Part shown: piece after piece, positions 55,125-64,000 of the stretch | Numbering within the stretch: position 1 is the first letter of the stretch | Layout: each line of letters opens with the position of its first letter | NCBI GenBank assembly: GCA_963576785.1 | Contig: OY756146.1 | Location: 372,001 to 436,000 of the forward strand | Source of the DNA: Chlorophyllum brunneum | Lineage: Eukaryota > Basidiomycota > Agaricomycetes > Agaricales > Agaricaceae | DNA: 64,000 bases | Reading direction: 5' to 3' | The notes under the pieces: generated by a model | Told to the model about the DNA's origin: nothing | Seen by the model: only the letters and a program-made list of their open reading frames with translations | The model's database searches: none | Position numbers and translations under genes: made by a program

Positions 55125-57161
55125 ATGTCTGTTGCCCTTGGACTTGGTGTTCCTCCTCACACTCCCCACGCAATTTCTATCTCTCTGCCCACCTGGCAAG
55201 ATAATGTTGGGTATGAAGAGGGCGAGAAGCGGGTGGTGGAGAGCATGGTCTCTGGATATCCCCGCTTCTTCATACATCTCTCCATCAGGAAACTCGCAGA
55301 CATTTGCCAGCACAAGTATGCTGTTGGGAGCGAGCAGTGCATGCTTTTTCCGACACGCAAGATAGCGGAAGAGTGCAGAGACTTTATCAAGTGTCGTTCT
55401 GTCCAACTCGGCAGTGAGCCTGTTCAATCGAGGCTTGTCCATCTCTTTATATGTCCAGACACCGCCAGCCAACAATCATCTACACCTCCTGTTGGAAATA
55501 ATAAGGCAGATCTGCATATCGTACTTTTCCAAAGTGATGCTTCCCGTATTGCCCAAGAGTTTTGGCAACACACCGGCCTTGGTATTTCCTCACGTCTCGC
55601 TGAAAAATGCCTTTGCTGCTGCCCGTTCTCCGGATCCCATAGGGCCTTCTTCGTCCCCAGCTCCTCGGTTCCAGGCCAGGGCCGGTCATAACAGACACTA
55701 CTCCGTCAAAGGATCTAGTGCTTTGAAATCCACGTCGCCAGTTATCCCCCAAGATACTCTCACCACTACTTCCACTCCAATCGACCTACTCTCTTCAGAT
55801 CACGCGGTATATGTTGAAGAACGCTATGGCCGGAATCTCCCTATCACAGCTGCTGCATCCGCAAAGCGAGCTCTCCGCCGCCGTGTTGCGGGAACGTTGG
55901 TAGGAGATAACTGGGTTGACTCAGATTGCGGTGGTGAGCCCTGCGCCGGACAAGAGGGTGTCAAGACTGGTCCGAGTTCGAGAGGGGTAGCTTATGTCAC
56001 GGAGGAAGATGTATATCTATTCCCTAGTGGGATGGCGGCAATTTGGAATGCGCATCGACTTGCGAGGGAGACGAGACCTGGAGGGAAGAGTGTTTGTTTT
56101 GGGTGAGTATCATGGTTTCCCTGGTGCATTTCGTCCTGGTATTCATCCCTTCAGATTCCCGTACACTGACACTCTCAAGATCCTGCAAAAGTGGGGATCT
56201 GGCGCCCACTTTTTCGGAAACGGACTTGACGAAGACATCGACACGCTCGAAGCACTCCTCGTATCCGAATCCAAACTCGATCCTTCAAAACCGCCCATCC
56301 TCGCACTCTTCACCGAGTTTCCCTCGAATCCGTTGCTCAGATCCGCCAATCTCCCAAGACTCAGGGCGCTTGCGGACAAATATGATTTTTTGATTGTGAT
56401 AGATGAAACTATTGGCAATTTTGTCAACGTCGACGTTTTACCATACGCCGATATCGTCGTGAGTAGCTTGACCAAAGTCTTCAGTGGTGCAAGTAACGTC
56501 ATGGGTGGAAGGCTTGCTTTTCCTTCCGCTCTTTTTCAATTCGCTAACGCCATACCTACCTCCCCAGCCTTGTGCTTAACCCGCAAAGCCGATACTACCC
56601 CATACTTAAATCACAACTCACTCAAACATTTGAAGACGCCTACTTTGGCGAAGATACAATCTACATGGAACGGAACTCTCGTGATTTCAAACACCGCATC
56701 AAAATCATCGACGACAACACTTCTGCCATCTGCGACTTTCTCCGTTCCCGGTCCACAGCCGGCGGGTCAACTTCTCCACAAACTGCCATCAAGACGTCTA
56801 TTACCCTAAATACATCACACTAGAGAACTACGACCTCTGTCGTATAAAACCTTCTCCGTCCCTTCCGTCCGGCGGGGGTTTCGGAGGACTGTTCTCTCTC
56901 ACCTTCACATCCATTCCTGCATCCAAAGCCTTCTTTGATAACTTACCGGTGCACAAGGGTCCGAGCTTGGGTACCAATTTCACATTGGCGTGCCCATATA
57001 CCATTTTGGCTCACTTTGCAGAGTTGGAATGGGCGGAGGAGTTTGGTGTTGAGAGAGGACTTGTAAGGGTGAGTGTTGGGATGGAAGAAAGGCAGAAGCC
57101 ACTTGCTGAGTTTGAAGTTGCTATCAAGGCGGCTGAAAATGAAGTTGTGAAGCATTCGTGA
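55125..57161 (+). CDS. STR2: Cystathionine gamma-synthase (PLP enzyme), with two apparent frame breaks
   Basis: This enzyme joins cysteine to an activated homoserine to form cystathionine in the transsulfuration route. The start ATG 55125 gives MSVALGLGVPPHTPHAISIS, then LPTWQDNVGYEEGEKRVV and SGYPRFFIHLSIRKLA. Central motifs are EERYGRNLP, YLFPSGMAAIWNAHRL, PILALFTEFPSNPLL, FLIVIDETIGNF and VVSSLTKVFSGASNVMGG, whose Lys (56474-56476) binds PLP. Introns: 56103-56154 (GT-AG) and 56512-56567, which has a GC donor and restores the family string MGGSLVLNP. The C-terminus is GFGGLFSLTFTSI, KGPSLGTNFTLACPYTILAH and VRVSVGMEERQKPLAEF. Two frame changes are not explained by introns: one near 55600-55640 and one near 56755-56800. 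Either this is a recent pseudogene or the assembly has indels. Confidence 0.8.
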
Positions 57162-57870
57162 TGAAATATTGTTGCCGGAAACGGTTTTTGGGACCCTTGT
57201 GTTTTATCTTTTGCTGCAATGTGATCCTCCAACAGGGCATGCTATAGTCGTCATTAACTACAATTTTCTTTCTGCTTTTCGGCTTCCGTTTATAGTCTTT
57301 TTTTTCACCTAGTCTCCGCAGCACTTCCTCCAACAGGATGTAAATTTATGGTTATCACGTTTGTGTATTGTATCCAACTACAACTCTATTCCAGTATCTA
57401 GAACGGGTATCTAGGATGGTCATCGCCGTCAAATCTCTTCTTGTATCCGTCAACGTACGACCTCAACCGTTCACGGTGAGCAACTACATCAAGACCTGTC
57501 GCAGACTGACCACTGAAATACATAACCAGTGCCTGGCAGCAGGAACACAAGACCGAGAGAGTGCCAAGACAGGGTGCACATAAATACCAACTTTTAACGA
57601 GGCACTAGCTATGCATAATATACCCATAATCGCTCTGTGACTCTACTGATGATGGCATGGAGGAAGGCAGGTAGTGGTGGACAGAATGAGAACTCAACTA
57701 AATGCGGTATAGTATGCCTACCCTCAACACGTCGTATATTCGCGCAGCTTGGTGTTGCTTCAGTCTGGAAAACTTAACTAATATCGAAGACACATATCCA
57801 TACAACTTGGTCTACTGATCCTCCGTAGAATAATAGGTGAGCAGGTCACCGTCGAACAACACTTGCTAAA
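57162..57870. other. Intergenic region between the synthase and FunK1 C
   Basis: No gene is supported. A 70-codon frame at 57368-57583 shows no recognisable features. The region differs from the A/B and C/D spacers, so copy C has its own upstream sequence. Confidence 0.4.
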
Positions 57871-60800
57871 ATGGACACCACTGCTCCTAAATTAGATACA
57901 CCTCTGCTTGCCCATCATTCTACCAACAATGAATATCTCAGTCGATGCCGTGAGTTTGTTGGAAAGGATCCTTCCAGTCCCCGAACACGTCGTGGCCAAG
58001 ATACACAACCTTTTGGAGGAAGAAGGGGTCTACAAGGATTCGCAATGGGTTGGATTCGCATCTTCAACGAAAAAGTCAAGGTCGAAAATCGAAAGCAATG
58101 TACCTTCAGTGCCTAGAGATACCCTGCCTCTGTCAACAGGTACCACCCCAACCAGTGCTGGCCTATTACCCAAGGATACCTCTGTACAGGAAGAGTCAGT
58201 ATACAAAGCTTTTGTTCGGACAGCCAACAAGATTACCGAGTACACTCGGACACTTTGCTTGCAAGGTCGACCTGCACGATTGTGCGGCGAGTGGGTTGAT
58301 GCACATAATAGGGCATCACCCTCGGACAGTTCGCATTCTAGGATGCCCCTACCTGATATCGCTTTTGCACCCCTCACAAATGCTCAAGAGATGAAGGCGT
58401 GGCCTCAAATTGCAGAAAATGAAGCTGATTAATGTGACGATACGACGGAGCAGATGCAGGTGAATATCCGAAAATGCGGGATGGATTTCACTCATCACCT
58501 TCACATTCAGCCAGACGATGAGAAATGCAGAGACGCTGAAAAGGGGGTGCTGGACAAAGAGGTACACCTCCTTGACCCTTATGATGCAGTGCCTTAAGCG
58601 ACGTGTCATTACCCCCAGTCGTCGCGACTCTGGCTTCGCATTTACGCCGTAGCAGAGCTCAAGTTGGACAAAAAGGCGGGCTCTCTGGCTCAACTATCTA
58701 CATACGTCAGTCAAATGTTCAGAGAGCAGCTTGACAGACACTTCGTTCTCGCCCTCTCCCTCCACCTGGACAACATCCAGGTCCATCTCTTTGACCGGAG
58801 CGGAGTGGTCAGCTCCACCGCGATGAACATCCACAAGGTCAGGCTCTAGCTTCCATCTCGACTCGCAGTGGCTCAACCCGGTGCTTAGCAACCGCAGGAG
58901 TTCATCCACATTATCAGCAGTTTTGCATACCTGCCGCCGACGACACTTGGGTGGGACCCAACGTTTCGCGTTTGGGATGGGAAGAACATTGTTCCATCCT
59001 ATGCTTCCTCGCTCCCAAAATTCGAGGACACTAATGAGATCCCCTGGATCATTGATGGTTTCTGGGAAAATACTGGGAACAGCACCAGTCCTAGTGAAGA
59101 TATCCCTCCCATGAGCTGCCGGCAGTATGTCGCGATCCGATCCCTGAATGTCGAGGATAGGAAGAGACCGTGTGGAAGAGGCACCGTTGTGCTTGAAGTG
59201 GTTTCATTAGAGGACTGGCGCAAGAAGAACCGAAAGGTATGCCCGAGGAGTTGCGTTGTGGACAACATCTGATTCCAGTATAGGCGCAGATCTACGTGAT
59301 GAAGCAAGCGTGGCAACGGCTGCCTAGGATAAATGTCGACGAGGGTACGGTAGAGCTGTCCAACGCCTCGCAAGGCCGTGACTCGGACAAGCCAACGACA
59401 CCATCTGCCGAAGTGGAGTCCTTGCACAGAGAAATTCAGTCACACCCTTTCGAAGCATGTGTGCTTAGACATGCTGGAATGGCGGATCACTTGCATGATT
59501 GTGGATACGTCAGGTCGAACGGGGAGAAGGTGGAGACGTTGAAGTTCATCCGCAAAGAACTGAAGCCGCTGCCCTCCACTGTTCCCAGGATTGGATCTGA
59601 ATCGTCGAATGAATCAAGTCCAGACACCAACCCATGGTCAAATGAAGAACAACCCGAAGACATCGAGCTTCCCAAGACGTTGACATCCATCCGCAAAGGG
59701 CTCCAGCCTTTGCTGAACCCTGGGAAGGCGACCGCCACTGCTCCCAGGACCGGGTCCCGCGGATCGAGTATTCCGGGGGCCGATGCGTGGGCGAGGGAGC
59801 GACCGATAGAAATAAGCATTCCACAGGCTGACTCCAAAGTCGAGGGCCCCATTTTGGTCTCCAGAACATTAGCTCGCACGTTCTTGAAGCTGTCGGGTTG
59901 GCCAGTCAAATATTTCAAGGACAAGCGGGAGTTCCTAGATTGTCTCAAGGACGCGGTGAAAGGTTTGTATCTATTCGAACTGGTGTTTCCTGGAAACTGA
60001 TTAATCAGATCATGAGCGATTGTACAAGGCTGGCGTAATGCATCGCGACATTAGCATGAACAATATCCTCGTCTCGGCCAGTGGTGACGGCCATCTGATT
60101 GACTTTGACCACAGCAAGATCACTACTCGCACTAAAGTGTCGCCATCACGTTCTGGATCGCTCCGACAAGGCATGCGTGATCTCTTTTCGAAATATCTGG
60201 ACCAGAGGATCTTGAAGCTTTCTGAACAGCGGTACTGTGATGACTATACCTATCTCGGAGCACTAGAATTGTTGTCCGGGGAATTAATGATAACTGACCA
60301 TTCCTGTAGCTGTTTCCAATTCCAGATTTTGGCGATCGTAAACCGGGGGACGGTTATGTCACGGTGAGCTGTTCAGTCAAGTTCCCTTAATTTGACAAAT
60401 CTCATGTCCAATTTAGGGCACTCCCCCTTTCATAAGCTGGAGGCTGAGGCTGGATGCAGAAGCACATACGGCCATCCATGACGCTGACTCACTCTGGTGG
60501 GTCCTGGTGTACATCACTCTCAAGTACGATGGACCCGGAGGAACAGAGCGGAAATTGTCCAAAGAGCTGCAAGAACTGATGCTCCGCCTATTCTATGACT
60601 ATGACCACTCACTGCGTGCCAAGCAAAAGATCTTCGACACAGAAAATCAGAACAGGAACCTGGAAGATTTACTGAAGCATATCAGCCCGTATTTCGACAG
60701 CCTGAAAGGCCTCATACGAGACTGGCACAAGGTCCTTCGGATTGCATGGAGTTATCCCGGGGGGTTAGAAAACCCTTACCCACACAGCGTCATCTGCAAG

Positions 60801-61148
60801 GTCCTGGACACAGCTATTGCACAGATTGATGTGGCTGAGGAGGCCGCTAAGTGGGGTGATCTCACAAAAGCCGAGCAGAGCCGTAGGGAGAGATACCGGA
60901 AGGATACAGAGACAGCGATTCACCGACAAATGACAGTCCATGCAGTTTTGGCGCAACAAACTTCGGAACGAGGTTTAAACAACAAGCTCTCAATTATCTC
61001 CACTACCACTGCCACTACCGCCTCTGTTCTGGCCTTGAATTCTGACGGTCCATCTCTGAATGATACATGGCCTCGACCCACATCGAAAACTCCACTCCGA
61101 TCTTCTGCAGAGCTTCCCCAGAAGAAAAAGGGTCGTCACTGTTTGTAG
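57871..61148 (+). pseudogene. FunK1 fungal-type protein kinase, copy C (N-terminus damaged)
   Basis: It begins MDTTAPKLDTPLLAHH at 57871, matching copy B, but the frame shifts after about 17 codons to NISVDAVSLLERILPVPEH. A TAA at 58430-58432 lies in line with the rest of exon 1 (ending before gtgaat at 58460). Starting at ATG 57929 avoids the first break but not the TAA. Later exons are open: KAGSLAQLSTYVSQMF, GWDPTFRVWDGKN, exon 4 to 59962, intron 59963-60008, then LYKAGVMHRDISMNN and IDFDHSKI. Relative to B it has a 47-codon internal duplication in exon 4 and lacks the block ending in DLGWIDE before the next intron, whose borders I cannot settle. The third intron has a normal GT donor. The C-terminal exon ends at TAG 61146-61148 (PQKKKGRHCL). 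Confidence 0.75.
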
Positions 61149-62142
61149 GACATATTTAGCGTTTTCCTTTTGTTGTACTCCCCGGTCGCCTAGGTCGAAA
61201 CACTAGTCAATTTAGGTCTTAGCACAGTGGTTTGGCTGTTGCACGGTTTCCAAGCACTCATCCCGCCCACGGGTTTCGCTGTGAGCACCACCTATCAGTT
61301 ATGTGTGCTTGTCCGATGAGGACGGTCATATGGTAGAATTGTGCCTGCCCATGGTTCTCAGCCGTAGCTTCTCCAGCCCAGCCCAGCATATGTCTGAAAT
61401 GTCGCCGCACTACATTTAAGTAATTGACGTGTTTGCTTGAGTTGTTTCAGCCACAGATCGATCATCGATGGTGTGGGTCATGGTTGCTCCTGACAGCCTT
61501 GCTCGACAAATGTCTTTTCATGAGAAAGAATGCGGCCATAATCATCAGGGGACTGATTACTGTGATATTTGTTGACTCACCTCTCCTTGCTCTCCGGGGC
61601 AAACTGGACAAATCGGGAACTTGCATTAACTATATTCAATACTGCATCCAGTCCCCTCGATGTTATCACTCTCATTATCCAGCAGGCAGTTGGTTCCAGA
61701 AGAAGGGTGACACTGTATCATGCCTTGATGGTGGTGTGTTCTTCCATTGGAAACAGGGTCCGCTCGGCTAGCAAGTTCTTCTGCCCCGATGAGATAGAGC
61801 ATAATCCAATTGTGGTCACCATTGGGAGCAATCATCGTATCTCCTCATGAGTGCTCGCGCTAATCAGTAAGCCTATTGTTTCGTGTTTGTTAACAGTATG
61901 GAACATGTTTTCTGACATACTCTTTTCTATTACAACCACGTCATCCTCGCCGGATCACAGATTTGACAACTGTCACACAATCCACCACATGCCCAGGGTT
62001 GGGCGCTTGGTTGTCTTCACATTTGCTGTTTCTTTTCTTCTGAACTTTATCCTACCATCGATAACGCGTCTCTGCATAGACTCCCAGGATATAAATTGGT
62101 GAGTCGAGCCTCGTCAAATTGCACGCCAGCACACCCGTTCAC
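61149..62142. other. Intergenic spacer between FunK1 C and D (copy of 1931-2948)
   Basis: Nearly identical to the A/B spacer with small indels. No gene supported. Confidence 0.6.
62090..62095 (+). promoter_or_regulatory. TATA box candidate of FunK1 copy D
   Basis: TATAAA at the same spacing from the ATG (62143) as in copy B. Confidence 0.35.
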
Positions 62143-64000
62143 ATGAGTACCTCTGCTGCAAAACTAGATACGCCGCACCTTCCCCCACCACGACCAGGCA
62201 ACGCAGCGGACCTCCAGAAGTTTATCCAGCAAGAGCTCCCCCGCATGAATATCGAGGTCGATGCGCAGGAGTTCCTCACAAAGCTCCTCCCCGTCCCTGA
62301 TGCTGTAGTGGCTGGGATATACAACGATTTGAAGAGAGAAGGGGTCTACAAAAACTCAAAATGGGTTGGATTCCCGTCCTCGGAGAAGTCCAAGTCGAGC
62401 GAGAAGGCCAAAGCACCTTCGGTGCCAACAGGACCTCCCCCCCCTCCCGCCGCCAGTACCTCTGCTTCAGCAACGGACCCTGCTGCTACCGCGGACGCCA
62501 GTTCTGCATCATCCACTGCAGCTTCCTCTTCCCAGTCCGTCGAAGCAAAGCCTGGCAAAGTCATGGAGGCGTCATTATACCAACCTTTTGTTGATCTAGC
62601 CAACAAGATTACCGAGTGCACTCGAACGCTGTGTCCAAACGATGAGACCCCACCAGACAAACTGCGTGGGGAATGGGTTAATACGCATAATCGATCACCA
62701 GGCTCGGACAATCCGCATTCGCAGACGCTTATGCCTGATATTTGTTTCACGTCTCAGACGAACGCTGAGGAGCTGAAGACGCTGCCAGTTCGGGAAGATG
62801 CAGCCGACCAATCCAACAATACGATGGACGGGACGCAGGTGAGTATCGAAAACAGACTGGATTCGTTCTTTCTCATCGCGCTCGCTCTTAGGGAGATGAC
62901 CAAGAGGGAGCCAGAGGAAGTGTAGTTGATGGTGAACGGGTATCTCTTCCACGTTACTTTATCTACCAATAGCTGATGCAATTTTTTATCCAGGCGGACA
63001 GTGGATTCGCGTCAAGTAGACAAGATCTCAATAGAACTGGTAGCAGCGACGTTCCCCAGCCTGAAAAGGAGCACGAAAATAGTGGAAAGGCGGCGACGGG
63101 CAAACCGGTACGTGTTTTCCCTACGCCCTACTACACCGTATCTGAGGCACCACACGGCCGCATTCAGCCATCGCACCACTGGCTTCAGATTTACACAGTG
63201 GTGGAGGTCAAAAGGAGCGCCGTTCGTTCTCTGCCTCAATTGTCCACATACGTCGGTCAAATATTCATGGAGCAGCTTGACCGACACTTCGTTCTTGCCC
63301 TCTCCCTCCACTTGGACAACATCCACGTCCATCTCTTTGACCGGAGCGGAGTGGTCAGCTCCACACCAATCAACATTCACGAGGTCAGACTCTAGCTTCA
63401 TCTCAACTCGCAATGGCTCAACCTGGCGTTTAGAAACCGGAGGACTTCATCCGCATCATCAGTAGTTTTTCCTGCTTGCCTGCGACGACGCTCGGGTGGG
63501 ACCCAACATTTCGTGTTTGGGATGGGAAGAACGTTGTTGCGTCCTATGCGACCTCGCTGCAAGAATTCAAGAGCGCATATGAGATCCCCTGGGTCATTGA
63601 TGGCTTCGAGGAGGGTCACACCAACACTGCTGGTGCTGGTCGTGGTCCCGCTGGCAACTTGGAGACCCCCACCAGCCAGGGCGGGTCCCTCACGAGCCCC
63701 TTTCGGGGTGAGTCAAACGACTGTTCGCCCGCTCAAGATGACACCTCTTCCACATGCCGTCGGTATGTCGCCATCCGGTTCTTGAACCTTCAGGATGCGA
63801 AGAGACTGTGGGGAAGAGGCACCATTGTGCTCGAGGTGGTTTCGTTGGAGGACTGGCTCCAGAAGAACAAAAAGGCATGCTCGCTGACTTATAGCCTGTG
63901 TAATTCCTGACTCTTGTCTAGGCGCAGGTGTTCGTGATGAAACAGTCGTGGCAACGGCTCCCTGGCCTTGACGACGAGGGGACGGTCACATTGTCCAATA
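62143..64000 (+). CDS. FunK1 fungal-type protein kinase, copy D (5' part; runs off the window)
   Basis: Exons 62143-62838, 62994-63383, 63434-63874 and 63922 onward mirror copy B at every border. The protein starts MSTSAAKLDTPHLPPPRPG and differs from B at only a few residues (for example VDAQEF for VDVQEF, IYNDLKREGVYKN for IYDDLKREGVYRN). No stop or shift is seen up to the window end, within exon 4 (VFVMKQSWQRLPGLDDEG). The kinase catalytic loop lies outside the window. The intron 63875-63921 has the same GC donor as B. As the second gene of the duplicated C-D unit, it is probably a recent duplicate of B. Confidence 0.75.

Overview
The window comes from a filamentous basidiomycete, most likely an Agaricomycete. 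The evidence is the tandem FunK1 fungal-type protein kinase genes, the many introns of about 45-65 nt, a TET/JBP-type dioxygenase, an alpha-type kinase gene of the form expanded in mushrooms, and abundant Copia and chromodomain-Gypsy LTR retrotransposons. I saw no tRNA, rRNA or CRISPR features.

Layout. 1-302 is a broken GPI8 (GPI transamidase) fragment on the minus strand, joined head-on to a broken FunK1 copy (A, 303-1930). 2949-6520 is a complete-looking seven-exon FunK1 gene (B). 7266-8474 (minus) is a Sos7-like kinetochore protein, and 8494-9129 (minus) is a small uncharacterised gene (X1). 9134-53875 is a 45 kb mobile-element island. 54109-54621 is X2, a decayed paralogue of X1. 55125-57161 is a cystathionine gamma-synthase gene with two frame breaks. 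57871-61148 is a third FunK1 copy (C, damaged), and 62143-64000 is a fourth (D), cut by the window end. The A/B junction (about 1213-4806) and the C/D junction (about 60432-64000) are near-identical copies of one segment lying 59.2 kb apart.

The island is nested. I propose that its core (9134-43669) is a single DNA transposon. It has a perfect 35-bp terminal inverted repeat and a 5-bp target duplication (tgatg), and it landed 4 bp upstream of the X1 start codon. Removing the later insertions leaves about 13.0 kb. Those insertions are two Copia elements, one Gypsy element and one solo LTR, all with matching 5-bp target duplications. The 13 kb carries an alpha-type protein kinase gene, a divergent DDE integrase-type transposase, a TET/JBP-family 2OG-Fe(II) dioxygenase converging on the transposase, a long Agaricomycete protein of unknown function, and two further gene remnants. 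Every recognisable gene in it contains in-frame stops, mostly at former CAG/CGA codons.

Right of this core lie a gene remnant (about 43900-44850), a third Copia copy (44975-52649) that contains another Gypsy solo LTR, and a 5'-end fragment of a different Copia family (52650-53875).

The Copia copies show transition-only decay like that of repeat-directed mutation. The Gypsy element (36560-43050) looks young and intact: its LTRs are nearly identical, gag and pol are open with a candidate -1 frameshift site, pol ends in a chromodomain, and an unusual third ORF follows pol. All of this is read by eye; exon borders follow splice consensus and alignment between paralogues.
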